From: Phylloscopus collybita
Lineage: Eukaryota; Chordata; Aves; Passeriformes; Phylloscopidae
DNA length: 64,000 bases
NCBI GenBank assembly: GCA_027886175.1
Contig: JAJNNQ010000137.1
Location: forward strand, 3,662,001 to 3,726,000
Direction of reading: 5' to 3'
Below the pieces are notes generated by a model, which saw only the letters and a list, made by a program, of their open reading frames with translations, did not search any database and was not told the DNA's origin. Below are positions 11,626 through 24,424 of the stretch, piece after piece (within the stretch, counting starts at the first letter, position 1; the number at the start of each line of letters is the position of its first letter). Both the position numbers and the translations under genes were made by a program.

Positions 11626-12974
11626 TCTAATCACCATGAGGTATTTTCATTCCTTCAAAGAGCTTGGATGGGAAAAGGATGAAGGGGAGAGCAGAGGGTG
11701 AGGAGGAAACACAGAGTAGATGTATTTGTCCAGCTTGATTCCACCTTCACCTCCATTTCAGGCTTTGGTGTTCATCATTTGCTGAGTGCAGGGCCAGTTC
11801 TTCCTTCCCAGCACCTTTGGAAAACTTAATTCTTTAGAGTAAAAACAAGAGCAGTTTGCAACTTCTTGCAAGCCGGGCAGATCTGCTGTTTGCCAGCGCC
11901 AGCAAGGCCCAAGGTGAGCTTTTGGCTGGTATCAAATCCTCCTCTCAAGCCAAGAAGTTCCCACTACTAGAGAGCAACACTATGGTCTACTTAAGTTTTG
12001 TAAGCCCTTAATGAGTCACTTGATATCAGCCGGATCAGTTCGCTTACATGGAAAGGGCTCCTGTTTCTCCTGGTGGCGTTGGCTCCGGCGCGCAGAGCCG
12101 GGCAGCGCAGAGCTCCAGTGACTGATCCTTCCTACACCCGCTTGCACAAGGACACGCAGCAGCGATGGACTCATCTCGGATTCCTGCAGGAGGTGGTGAC
12201 AGAGCTCCACCTTAATGAGTTCATCGCCCTGCCAGCATTCTTCCCACACCCAGGTGCCCATGTTGGCAGAGCTGCGCTGCGCCAGCTCGCTGGAAAGCAT
12301 TCCCTGGGATTTTAACAGGGTGCAAGATCTTGGGATACCTGCCTGGCTCCTCGTTTTCAGTTGGTCTTGGTTGGTGGTCTGGTGGTGTTTACGAGCAGAA
12401 CCAAGCGTGCTGGTTTGGTGATAGGGAAGGAGGGCGGTGCAGAGACGCAGGGGGGACCAGGTTAATTTCCAGAGCTCCCACTAGGCCAAGTTTTATAGAA
12501 GTCACTGAGTGTGCAGGTGGGTGGAAGGAGGAGCCATTGCCTTAGCTCGTGCCTGAGGCTCTGGTGAGTGTTAAACCCGCTCTGTTTACCAAAGCTGTGC
12601 TTAAATGGCTGCAGAGCTGCATCACATCTTTGTTTTTCTTCTGGCTTCTGGATGGCATGCACTGGTCATGGAGTTAATACTTGCCAAATCACATTGCTCA
12701 GGCCTCTGGTATGAGTCCAGCCTTGGATGCACACATTGCAAAATAGTTTCAGAGCTGAGCACGCTCTTGGCATTGCCTTCCCCCAGGTACCCTGATTTTC
12801 TGCAACAACATAGTAATTTAGCTATTTACTTCCATTTTGAGTAATTCTTATCTCAATCAGAAGTGTCCTGCTGCTTGCAATGGGTCCCTCACTTTTACTT
12901 GTCTGACACCACATTTCCCCTCTGTGCAAGACAAGTGCCTCTTACCATTTTCTGAAGGTGGATCTTCCAAACTT
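11626..12974. other. Intergenic DNA, no gene recognised
   Basis: No exon, RNA gene or repeat family was identified with confidence. Overlapping open frames on both strands at 12.0-12.6 kb lack domains and are treated as chance. Confidence 0.65.
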
Positions 12975-13227
12975 TCTATCCTGAAAGAGGGTAGATTTAG
13001 ATTGGATATTAGGATATTGATACTATTCTTGACTGTGATGCGGATGAGGCACTGGAACATGCTGCCCAGAGTAGCAGTTGATGCCCCATCCCTAGAAGTG
13101 TCCCAGGCCACGTTGAATGGGGCTTGGAGCAACCTGGTTTAAGGTGTCCCTGCCCATGGCAGGAGGGTTGGAACAGGATGATCTTCAAAGATTCTTCCAA
13201 CCCAAACCATTTTATGCTTCTATGACC
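12975..13227 (+). mobile_element. CR1 LINE 3' fragment
   Basis: Forward-oriented CR1: GAGGCACTGGAACATGCTGC, TGGGGCTTGGAGCAACCTGG, CCCTGCCCATGGCAGGAGGG, TTCCAACCCAAACCATTTTA, then CTTCTATGACC at the 3' end. It is 5'-truncated. Confidence 0.92.
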
Positions 13228-16200
13228 TGATGTATCCAGTCAAATTTCCCATCCCGGTGCAGCACATCCCACTTTGCCATTCCCATACGTGCGTTTGGGC
13301 AAGGCAGCTGGGTGTCCCCATAATAAAACCAGGTAACTACTCAGCGTTGGCATTTGTTTAATGGCTTGGGGACTCAAAAGCTGTGGCAGTTCCCATCAGA
13401 TGTGCCTGGAGAAATCCTGGGGCCGGGTGAGCATCACTCTCTCTCTGTGAACAAGGACTGATTTGTTTTCTGCTGGCGTTCCGGGCAGCGAAACCAAAGC
13501 AGGGCGGTGACGTGATTTGTGCCAGGTCACAGAGCACGTCGGGGGCACAGCCAGGGTGGGAACAGGCACCCCTGAGCTCCCACCCACACCAAGCAGACAG
13601 CTGGGGCCAGAGCTGTCTGAGGCCAAGAGGGTCAGTGTCTGTGGTGGGGTCAGCTGATGGTACAAGAAGGGAAACTTTCTTCTGCATTCTAAGCCTGAGG
13701 TCCCCTCTAGCAGCCACTCCTTGCTTTAATAGTGGCATTTGTTGCAGAATACACCTTTGAGCCTCTTTCATCCTTGGGTACCTGTCCAGGTACTTTTCCA
13801 GGCACCTTTATATGAACCTGTCACTGCGGGCATGAGTTTATGTTGAGTTTTTATCCCAAAAATAGGGCTCAGCTGCCAAGATCTCCCTGCAATTGACATG
13901 CAAAAGTCTCGATCCCCCTGCAAGGTCCTTCCAAACCAAAGGCACGGGGAGATGTCTGTGCATGGGCTCCCCTCGAGGCTGTCTGACGCACCTCTAACCA
14001 CAGCCGGGATACAATGCAAATAGAGCTCAGCAAAGCCCTCGCAAGAATTGGGCAGGAAGTGGTGATCTGGGGTAAAATCAGGTTTCATTTCTTCCTGGAA
14101 CAAAAGATGCACCCCTGCAGAGACCCCAGGTGCTGTGTCATGAGTGTTTGCACAGGCAGCACTGTGCAAACTGGAAGTGAGCAAACTGGAAGTGAGAGTC
14201 TCCCAAATGGTCGCGATAAACTCTATCAGCCACCAGATATCTGAGAAAGGCATTTCCATTTCTGTGGTCCTGGGTGAGGGTAATTTCTAAATCCACATTT
14301 GCTTCTTCTTTAGGTTATTGTAACCCATCTCTGAGTTGAAGTGGTTTAACTGCCTTCACTGGGTAATTTTCCACACCTAGCACCTTTGGATTTCTTTTCT
14401 TAAGTCTCACCTTAACTCTAAATTTATTCAGGTTTGTTTTTGTTCGTATGATAATCATAACATTCTTCTGATACCTTTTTTTGTCAGGCTTGATTTACTG
14501 AGATTTGCTTGCAACCTTCGTTCCAGTTTACCATTTTTTCTGCGTGGGGATATTCTAAATTAATATAATTATATTTAATAACACATGCAGGTACTAAAGC
14601 ATCTTTTGATTTGAGTCCTAACTTTCGTTATTACCCCCCACACACACATACACACCTTTTTAGATATTCTCTGTTTAACCTATGCCTAGAGATTAATTAA
14701 AGTGTCATTAAAATGCCTTTAGTACGTTTTGTGTCCTACATGCCTGGAAACACTTTTTTCCCACAGTCAGAATTGTTGTGCTTGTACCAGCAATAACTGG
14801 CATGTGGCTTGTTTTGTAGATCACCACGAGATATAACGAACACTCCTAATTAGAAGAAAACACATTCATTTTTTGGATGCCTGTTCAAAGGGTGTCTCAG
14901 GAAGATCCACTAGCTTTTCATTTACGTCTCTCTGTGGCTCTGGGCTGGCTCGGAAGCCCAGAGTGAGTCCCACATTGCATGTGGTTGTGAAATGCAAATT
15001 TAGGATCTTCCCCATGAGTTATGGGGCAGACTTTCTACCCCATCCATCAATTTCCAAGCTTTGACTGTTTAAATGCGTAGAGTCCAGCCTTGGGTGCCAA
15101 GTGTCCATCCTCTTTCAGTATTTCTGCCTGGGAAGAACTGTAGATTTTTCTGGTTTTGGAATGGGTTTGGCATGGCCCTGGTTCTGGGTGGGAGAGGAGT
15201 GGATGAAGCAGGAGTAGAATTCAGCAGCTCTTGGTCTCTCCCTGGGCTAAGAGCAAGACTAGTCCAGGTATTTTTGTAAATAATTTGAGACACCACACAA
15301 ATGCAGTTCAGTGCTTTCTTCTCCAGCCCTTTGCATCTCCTTAAAGGTTTAAAAAACCCCAGACAAATAAATACCTATGTGAGCAGCTGGGATAGAAAAG
15401 CAAAACCCAAATTGCACAACCTCCTTACAGACCCATCCCATTCTTAAATGAAAAGCAGGACAATGAGCTCCTCATTCCAAGCTCTTAGGGAGCCAAAACA
15501 TGACACCCAGCTGGGCATCCAAGCTCTTGTGCAAAACCAGCACCAGCTTGAGGGTGCCACAGCTGCTTTTTGGTTTCACCTCCATCAGAACAGGAACTGA
15601 GAATCACAGCATCCCAGAGGTTTTCATCCATGGAGTCAAGCTTGATGCCTTCCTCCTCCCCTTCCTCAGCAGGATGCACCAAGAAGGCACAAACCCAAGA
15701 GTCATGGGTGCTTCTAGCATCAGCCCAGTGCAGCCTCCTCTCCTAAAAGCCACGAGAAGAAGGAAATAAAACATGAAACAAGAAGAAAACAAACAAAAGG
15801 GGAGCAAATTACTGGCTTCTCAGGGAAGATGGTGCTGAAGATACTGTAATTATATTCCTTTTCAACAGCTGAGAGGAGTTGGGGTGTTTCATGGCCTGGC
15901 TTCCAAACCTGGACAGGTTTTGCAGCTGTAGGCTTTGGGAAGCCTGGCCGAGCAACTCTCCCCCTGCTGGGGATCTGTCACTGGCCTTGGCAGGTTGGAG
16001 CATCCATGGGGACACCTCTGGGACACCACTGGGGAGCATCGTGGGCAGACCCCGTGGCTCCTCTTCTCCAATGACTCAGGGCTCCCCCAGCTCCTCTCAA
16101 TAACAATTCTGTCTTTTGTAAGAGGGCTGGCAGTGACCCACCTTGCAATTAGCAGGTGGTTTGGGGAGAAGTGCTAATAAGCACCCTGGGAAGGCAAACC

Positions 16201-16684
16201 TGGGAGGGAGGTGGGTGCTGCCTTGACTCAGCATCCTCCTGGGGTGGGGGGAGAAGGATGCTTGGGATCTGCTCAATGGGATTTTGTGACACAGCCTTGC
16301 TCACCTTCCATTTCCAAAGATTCTTGGGGCATCCCATCCTAGATGAGCTGGTGAAGAGCCTCTGAGAACAGGTCACCACTGATCTTAGGCTGGTGCCATC
16401 CAATGGCACTCTCTCCTTGTAAATTTTTGTATTCTCTCTGCCTTTCTGCTTCCATAAATCCTTTATTACCAACATCTTTTTCATTCCCTGCTTTTCTGGC
16501 AAGTACCACTTCGCTGGGATGTTGCAAAAGCCATAGCAGGCCACTGCCAGTTCAGAAAAAAAAAGAGGTTGCCACCCCCCAAAAAAATCCCAGGTTTTCA
16601 CTCCTGCAGCCTTTAACCCCTCCATCCCCCCTCACAGGTCAGTGCCATGGGTTGGAATTTGTGCTACAGTAGCTCCAATCAGGA
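13228..16684. other. Intergenic DNA, no gene recognised
   Basis: Mixed composition. A 16-bp direct duplication (GCAAACTGGAAGTGAG type) lies at about 14165-14195. The 14.3-14.85 kb part is AT-rich and evenly low in repeats. No coding gene is supported. Confidence 0.6.
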
Positions 16685-16689
16685 CCTAG

Positions 16690-16875
16690 GGTATTATTTA
16701 TCACATTTAGTACCTGCCATCAGTCATGAAAACTTAACAAAGACCCTATTTGGTTTATCTATAGGCAGCTAAACAAACGTATCTTGCTCTCCTGTTATCT
16801 TCTTGTTAACAAAACACTATCAGGATGTTCTAAACATCAGCATTTACTGTGCAAGGGCCCTTTATCTGGCATGAT
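16690..16875. promoter_or_regulatory. Candidate enhancer block with GATA and forkhead motifs
   Basis: Three TTATCT (reverse AGATAA) sites lie at 16755-16760, 16795-16800 and 16862-16867. A forkhead-type TAAACAAA is at 16770-16777 and a GTTAAC at 16805-16810. The block is free of repeats. Enhancer function is inferred only from motif clustering. Confidence 0.35.
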
Positions 16876-19021
16876 ATATAGAGAGCCCATCAATTAGTGC
16901 AGGGGGCTTGGAAATACCTGCCACGCTTCGCTCAAAAGTCCCAGCACCATCCCAGGGCTGCATCACAAGTGAATATCCCTGTGCAGTTCCTGGCCTCAAG
17001 CCTCCCTGAATGAGATAGGAGAGCTCATTATGAGCAGAAATCATGATAAATGCATTTTTTCCACCCCTTTTTTTTAATATCGAGGCACATATGCTGGAGA
17101 CTTTCCATGAAAGGAGTGTTGCAACAGCAGCCAAGGTGCTGGATGGTGCAGGGGCTGGGGAAAAGGGTCTAGCAGGTAAGAGGCTTCTGTTCAGAATGGC
17201 TGGATATGGGTTGGAAATTCAGTGAAAATCACCATGAGACAGTGCATCCTCCTGACTGCAGGACCTTGTCTGCAGGATGAGTCCTTCTCGGATCCCCCCA
17301 CTGAAATATCACACTACTGGAACAATTCCCACCCTGGCTCCACATCAGCTCACAAAGGTGGAAGTGACAGGCCTTGGACACCAACCCCCCGTGGATCCAG
17401 GGCAGCTGCTTTCTTCAAACACCTGTGCTAAATCAGCACCTCAGCAAAGGAAGCTCTTCACACTGTAACTCAGCCTCCATGTTCAGCTGCACCAGCAGGG
17501 TTTCACCCTCTCTGCCTGGTTCTATCTCAGTGGGAAAGTGATTCTCGAGATAAATGGCAGATTGGGAGATTCAACCCCAAGTCCTGTTTGTCTCAGGCTA
17601 CCTGAATGTCTTGCAAAACAGAAATGTTGTAAACAAGCACAGGGGATGGTTTGGAAACCACCGTGGCTGCCTCCAAGTGCTGGTTACTCATGGAAGGTGT
17701 TTTCCTTTAGATGCAGCTCCAAGCACAGCACTCACTTCATGCACTTGCAGACGTTGGGCTCTTGTGGACTTCCCAGCCATTTAACCATCTCCGTGTGTCC
17801 AGGAAAGTGAACTGAATGTTTAAAAGATAACTATAATTTTTTTTTTAAATTTCCAAATTGAAAACAAAAGGGAGGAGCAATGGAATAGCCAGGGCTGGGC
17901 TTTGGAAGAGGCAGCATGGAGCATTTAAATGAAATAGGTGTTAGAACCAGTGAAGCCAGTGATGGGAGTCAGAGAGGGCAGATGGGATCAGGGCTTTGGG
18001 GCAGGTCAGTGCAATTAGGAGTGTGTTTGCACCAGGCTGAGCAGGACTCTGTAGGAGGGAGGCCAGAGAGGTGCAGCAATCCAGAGAGATAAGAGCCCAG
18101 AGCAGAGCTGGAGCTGTCTGGACAGGGAAGAGTAGGAGGCACCATAGAAATTTCCTGGGAGCTTATCACCGTGGGCCATCTTCTCCTCCTCTTTCACATC
18201 CGCAGCAGCCCCGGTGCCGCAGGACTGTCCGAGCAGCCGCCCCAGCCCTGCTGCCACCACAGGCTGCAGCACCCACCAGAGCAGGGGGGTGGGGCTGTGG
18301 AAACACAGGCTCCAGAGATCTGTGACATTGCTGAGGTTGACTCCAATGCTAAATCCATGAATCCACGGAGAGGCATTTGTGCCTCCATCCGCGGCGCTCC
18401 CGGTGGGAAAGGGCCGCTCGTTAAAAGCCGTCCCAAAGCGTCGCATCGCATTCGGTCCCCAGAGGAGAGGGATGGGGCTGAAATAAAATCCAGCAGCGTG
18501 GCCCCATATGGGCAAAGCCTCACTGGTGGGGAGGGACACCTCAGGTTAGCAGGGGGCCCTTCCAGAGCACTTTAACTCTGTCCTTGAAGAGCCAGAGCTG
18601 GCATTTAATACCCTGGGACCAGCTCTGCAAGACAGACGCCCTTTAACTTATGCCCAAAGCCAGGAAGCCCAGGTAAGGAGCCAAGCAGAAATTAAATTAG
18701 AAGAGCTGGTCATTGCTGATGGTTATTTGGTTTTGGGAGGTGCTTGGTTGTGCAGGGCAAAGCTCTGTGTGGGTTTTACATTCAAATATTCACCTCACAC
18801 CGCTCTCATATCATTGCTGTCGGCTGTTTTTTCCTCCAGCTGCTATTAAAGTTGCTATTTCACAGGAGAACAAAAGACAAATAGGAATCATTGGTTCAAA
18901 ACCTCACCATCTAAGCATGATCTTTCTAGACCAGGAACTCTAAGCCCCTGATCTGTGTGATATATAGTTTGGGAACAATAATATCTGCTGCAGTTATTAT
19001 TACCTATATTACAAAGATCTC
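16876..19021. other. Intergenic DNA, no gene recognised
   Basis: This holds no recognisable exon. Open frames near 18.0-18.6 kb on both strands are mutual shadows in GC-rich sequence and show no domain. Confidence 0.6.
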
Positions 19022-19044
19022 AAAAAAAAAAAAAAAAAAAAAAG
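19022..19044 (+). repeat. A-homopolymer (about 23 nt)
   Basis: Uninterrupted A run. A second shorter A run follows near 19093. Confidence 0.85.
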
Positions 19045-19104
19045 TGAGATTGTACACATGCTGGCTAGTTTCCCTGTTAGGGGGGAGGGAGGAAAAAAAA
19101 AAAA

Positions 19105-19385
19105 AAAGAATAAAAGTTTAATAAACGTGTGCTGTGTTGTGGATGACTTTGTGGCGACCTTTGTTGCAAATGGCCTATGCATGCGGAATAATGGTCTCCG
19201 TGCAGAGAGGGAAATGGCTTAGTGCTATCATCGTTGCCTCGGTAACCATCAGAGTCTCCATCTAGCAGAGAGAAATGAGTTATGAAAAGGCTTGAGTGAA
19301 GAAGGGATTAACACATGATCCCAGGGACAGCATGTCAATCAAAATCAGCGGAGAAATTACACTGCTCTATTTGAGAATGTCTCCG
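19105..19385. promoter_or_regulatory. Candidate conserved element with RFX X-box
   Basis: A repeat-free block between two low-complexity stretches. It contains GTTGCC-TC-GGTAAC at 19233-19246, which fits the RFX X-box consensus (GTNRCC, short spacer, RGYAAC) in both half sites. Regulatory role and conservation are inferred. Confidence 0.4.
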
Positions 19386-19489
19386 GAAACGCCACCTCGG
19401 TGGGTGTATGTATGTGGATGTATGCAGGCGTGATGGAGAGACCCATGGCTTTCAGCCTGCTATGGAATACACATGGATTTATATGTATA

Positions 19490-19507
19490 CATATATATAT
19501 ATATATA
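19490..19507. repeat. (AT)n microsatellite
   Basis: Alternating AT dinucleotides after GTATAC. Confidence 0.85.
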
Positions 19508-21410
19508 AAAGCCACAATATATCTGAGATCACTGGTCTGCACGTGCAGAAGCACCCCCTGCACAGACATTCCCTGTACGTTTGTGTCCAAACGCACACAT
19601 GAGGCACGTCTCTGTAGGAACACACTTTTGTGATGCCCACCCTTGGCTGGGCTCCGTGGTGACCCAAACAGCCAAGTCAATGAAGCCCATAACAATTTGA
19701 TTTAATTTTTTTTTTTTTTTAATAATCCAAAACGCATATTTGATCCTGAAATTTTCTCATCCTTTCTCCTGTCCTTACCAGGCTTCATGGAAATGTCCAT
19801 CATGGCATCCCTTGTTCCTGTAGGACAGCCCAGGGGCTGAACCCCCTGAAGTCTCTCTCATATCTGTAAAAGGGAGAGCAGAAGGAAAAAGAGTTCCCCT
19901 TATAACACATTCAAAATGCAAAACCCAGGGTAATATGGAGACTCCAGCTTTATCCTGAGAGTCCCAGCTGCTTCACCTGAATTTCTTCCTCCAGTGCTGG
20001 CACTCCTGAGCTCTGCAACTTGTAGGTCAAGGGCATGGGAAGTAAGCCCACAATTAACTCCCTCCTGTTTTAGCTGCTGCAAACTCCGTGGTGGTTCCCA
20101 GTGCTGGTGCTGCTCAGCCGTGTGTGGCTGTGCACACATTTCCTGTGGCAATTGTTTGCCTGGGTTCAGCTGGCCAGCTTTGCATTTACCTGGGACCAGA
20201 GTGACTTCTCTGCTAGTGTTGGGAGTAAAATGTGATTGCTGGGAAGGGAGGACTTCTGTGGCCTTGGAGCTGAGGAGTGTGGCTGGAAAGGGCCTTGAGT
20301 ATTTGTTCTGTTCATTGGCCACTTCAGTAATAGAAAAGTTTTTCTTCCAGGAAATTGTCTCTCTATTTTTTTTTTTAATTACTTTTGAGGAGATGATTAT
20401 TGCAGGCAAAGTAGAGTTTCAGTTTGGTTTCTTCACTGCTTTCTGTGCCCTCATGCTGGGCAGTGCAAGATCACTCCGGGAAGGGATTTTCCCCCTGAAA
20501 GCATTGCTGGGCCACCCAGCTGTTCAGAGCCCCAGGTTTTCCCTGTGCTCATCACCCAGCGTGTCCCACTCACACCTGACCCCTCACATTGGTCCTGCAT
20601 CCCTGCACAGCTCATCCCACACCCAGAGCTCATCCCACACCCAGAGCTCATCCCACACTCTACAGCTACAGCCACAGTCACTTCACATCCCTCTCTGTTC
20701 CATCCGTACATGGACTCTTCTCCTGCCTCATCCTGCTATTCCATCACCACAGGAAAATACCTCTGGACAGCCCTGTTTTTCCTAACACCCTGATGGTATT
20801 GTCCTACCTGGGCATGGTCCTACCTGCCCACAGAGCCCTCGTGTCCAGCATCAACCCTGGGGACCACAAACCCCACCCAGGCTCAGCCCTTCCCTCACTC
20901 ACCCTTTGCACAGAGGCACCTTCTTGGATGCACCTGTGGGTTTTCCCCCCAGCACAAACTCAGTGTGACCCACCCCTCAACCACACAACCCCAAAATCCC
21001 CCGTGTTTCCCACCCCCTATGGCTTGCACCCATCCACACCCTACAGCTTCCCACAGAAAACACCCAGGATCCAGCCTGCACAAGCCCAAGTGTGGATTCC
21101 ATCAAAACTCATCCATCACCCAGACGCTCCCCGATGCTCCCAAACGCACACACTCCCCTCTGATGGACAGGGACACCCCATCCTAGCCAGGGCCACCAAT
21201 AAACCCTCTACCCAGGATTTCCACAGCCCTCCACCACAGTGAAACCCTTGACCCTGGCTTTTTTTTGGGGGGGGGCTCTCTAAGCCTCCACCCTCTTCCT
21301 TCCCCCTCCTCGCTTTCACTTCTCTTGGGTTTATTTCCCCTCCTCTCTCACTCCTTCCCCCCTTTCCCTTCCCTTCCCTCCCCCCTGCCACGTCCCCAGC
21401 CTCCCACACA
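19508..21410. other. Intergenic DNA, no gene recognised
   Basis: This includes a C/A-rich stretch at about 20.8-21.2 kb and a pyrimidine-rich one at 21.28-21.4 kb. A forward frame of more than 200 codons near 20.0-20.8 kb has repetitive Ser/His/Thr content from a tandem repeat and no domain, so it is not called as a gene. Confidence 0.6.
20606..20659 (+). repeat. 18-bp tandem repeat, about 3 copies
   Basis: The unit CAGAGCTCATCCCACACC recurs three times with small changes. Confidence 0.85.
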
Positions 21411-21720
21411 AGTTTAAAGCCATCAGCCCAGCCAACGGTTAACCAAATCGCCTTGACCTCTCTGCTATTTGATATTCGCCTCCTTGACACTCATTTAGGA
21501 GCGCGCAGCGGTAAAGCAGACATTGGACAAGTCCAGCCTGAAACCAAAGCCCTATGAAAGGAGGAGAGAGATCAGAAGAACCTGATAGCTAGGAACTTGT
21601 TCTCTCCAAAGGCTTTCTGGACATTTTAGCCTGGATCAGGGGTCCGTGGAGCGCCAGTTCGTCGCCAAGCAGGGTGTAAACGTTAAATGTTAGCTATTTG
21701 TTCCAGAGATTGGCATGAAG
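21411..21720. promoter_or_regulatory. Candidate conserved non-coding block
   Basis: A repeat-free, balanced-composition block of about 300 bp between low-complexity stretches. It contains CAACGGTTAACC, TTGATATT-like and TGTAAACGTTAAATG segments. It is called on texture only; no specific function can be assigned. Confidence 0.25.
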
Positions 21721-22429
21721 ATCGAGCCTTTCTGCCTCCTCTCCCCACGACCCCCCTCCCGCAGTCTCTCCAGCCCGTCCAGAGTCTCACAGACACTCAT
21801 TCATTAGCGGTTTAATAACCCTCCCGACGTGATAACATCCTTTACTCCCGGCTCTGCCAGCGGAGGTGACCCTGGGGGTGGGCTCCTCACTCGAGGTGCT
21901 CCGGGGGGGGGCGGGGGTCGGGGCGTCCCGGCTACTCCCGACCCAGTTGTTGGGTGAGGAAAAGCATCTTCCCCACACCTCCCACCCCCACCACGCCAAA
22001 TAATAAAAAAAAAAAAATTAAAAAAAAAAATTATAAAAAATCTCAACTTTGGTGCTCGCGTCCCTAAAAGTCGGCAGGGCGCCTCCCCCCGGGGTCCCCA
22101 AGCCCGGAGGGGGACACGCACACGCTGCCACCTCCACCCCGGCACCCCGTGTCCCCAGCCCGGCCCCGCCGCCGCAGCCCCCGGCGCCCTTCTCGGGTGA
22201 TGCGGAGATGCTGGAGATGCTGGCGGTACCTCACCTGATCGAGCCCTGTGTTATTTTAAATGGCTCTAATTTCACCATTTATCTCCTTTGGCCCGCTACT
22301 GCGGATTCAGGCATCTGAAACAACCTTTCGAAACTCTGATTAGTTCAGCTTCGTTCAGTGCCTTTTCCTCCCTCTCCTTTCTCCCCATTTTTTTTTTCCC
22401 CTCCTCACTCCCTTTCTGCGCGACTTTCA

Positions 22430-22650
22430 TGCGCTGCAGATAAGATATAAAATGCTCTATCGGGATCCTGTAATATTAAAGATCAAAAGTGGCATCAATT
22501 GAAGACCAAACGCGCGGAAAACAAAGGGGAAGGCTGGGAGATGTTCATCAGCTAATTACAACTGCAAATATTATGCAAATTTATCTTGGCACAGAAATGG
22601 AGAAAGCGAGTTTAAGTGTGGAGATAATGCTGGAATATTGAATGTTCAGC
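22430..22650. promoter_or_regulatory. Candidate enhancer with paired GATA sites and an octamer
   Basis: AGATAAGATA, two overlapping GATA motifs, lies at 22438-22447. A perfect octamer ATGCAAAT at 22573-22580 directly abuts TTATCT at 22581-22586. The block has no repeats and sits about 14 kb upstream of GATA3. Autoregulation of GATA3 by GATA factors is known, but the use of this block is inferred. Confidence 0.45.
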
Positions 22651-23976
22651 TAAGGGTGGGACGCGGTCCAATAAATTCATCTGAGGGAGAACTGGTATTA
22701 TATAAATGTATATTCCTATCGAACCATCTACACTTCAGACTGGGGAGGGGAGGGAGGGGGGAAATATCAAAAATTGCGGTTATAATTGATACTTGAAATT
22801 CCTTGACAAATATTGCAGGGAATATGGGGAGGAGGAAGAGTAAGGAAGCCGAGATTAGCGTTTGGATGGGATTTGTGAAACACCGCGTGTAAAGCGATGA
22901 ATCCAGAGCGGGGAGGCGATGGCGTGGGGTCCCCCCCCCACCCAAGCCAGACCCCAGGTGGGAACCTTTCCCTTTAAGCAAAGGGGAAAACCAAGTTCTT
23001 TTTTCAGCCTCCTTTTAGAAGCGGCTCTCACTTCCTGGAAAAAAGGACCGTGCTAGACCTGGTTAATGATTAAACACCGTCCCCGTGCCATGAGAGCCAG
23101 GAAGGGATGAGAAGGAGCAAGGGAAACTTAAACCGAGGCAGAACAGAGCTGCCAGCACCTGTCCCCAGAAATTTTAGCATCAGGAGTGGCTGCACACAAA
23201 GGGGAAAAAAAAACCCCACAACAAACAACAAACCAACACCTAACCCAAAAAAAATCAATCGAAAGGCAGCAAACTGACCACGGAGAGGATTTTAGGCACC
23301 ATTTTCTCAGAGACGAGGATGCTCTAGTACGGGTTGGGAGCATCCCCCAGCCCCTGGCAGGGTTTTGAGGAGGTTATCCCAAACCCCGTTATCGGGTTTG
23401 ACCCTTGCGGTGATTTTTGTTGAGATCAAGTTTTGGGCTGAGTTGTTACTGCTGTGGGAATCCCTCCCTCTTCCCCTCCAGCCCTCGGAATGGAGCAAAG
23501 GGGGGGTTATTCGCCACAGAAAATGTTTGAAATGCAGCTTTTTCCCTGCGCAGGTGAGGAGGCAGAGCCCGGCTGCTGCTCCCCTTTCAAGGATTCAAAC
23601 GAATACATTCAAATGCAGCAAAATATCAGCAGATCTTCCCCTCTTCGGGCACACGAATATCAATAATTTCAGGTGAATGTTTCCCCCCACCCCGCCCTCC
23701 ATCCTCTATTTCATTTCTGCAGCCAGAAACACAGCGCAGCGTTCATTTGCATACAAAGCAAAACGCGGAGTTTCTCCAGTTTATGAGAAATGCCTTTAAA
23801 AAAAAAAAAAAAATAAAAAGGAGACAGAGACACAGGAAGAGAGAGGGGAGAGAGGGGAGAGACTCCCGACAAAAATCTTATCGATTTTTTTGCTATGCAT
23901 GTATTTATTTGGCAACGGGGCGGGGAGAAAAAAAAAAAAAAAGGAGAGAGAACATTACTGGCAGCCCTCCCTCTCT

Positions 23977-23977
<1 letters not shown>

Positions 23978-24026
<49 letters not shown>

Positions 24027-24035
24027 GGGGGGGGG
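23978..24035 (+). repeat. A45 homopolymer followed by a G-run
   Basis: Forty-five consecutive A (23978-24022), then AG and a G run. The length may be partly an assembly matter. Confidence 0.9.
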
Positions 24036-24424
24036 AAAGAGAGATGCAAATTGTATTTTATCTTAACCCGGCTCCGTGCTTTATTCAATGTTTATGATGC
24101 ATTATCTGTCCCTTGAATAAAAAAATAAATCATGTAAAATTAGGATCTCGGAGCCACCGAGAGGAGAAGCTCAGGTCGATTTTCTTAATTTCAGACTGAA
24201 AGTGACACACTAATTAAAGCGCCTCATCATCCCCCTCCAACTTCTTTTTATTATTATTATCAGATTTACCTTATATTTTCCAAATTTAAAAAAGTGGGAA
24301 AAAAATAACAAAACACCACCAAAAAACCACATCGGTTTCGCTGCCCCCAGGATGAAACTAAACTAAAATAAGGACCCACGAATTTTTTTTTTCCCCCAAC
24401 GTTGCCCATCGCTTTCCGCCATCA

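Noticed and set aside
15595..15625. AGAATCACAGCATCCCAGAGG as a CR1 terminus
   Set aside because: Too short and not followed by further CR1-like sequence.
19994..20785. 263-codon + strand frame
   Set aside because: Its right part is an 18-bp tandem repeat and the left is unremarkable. There is no homologue I recognise and no initiation context.
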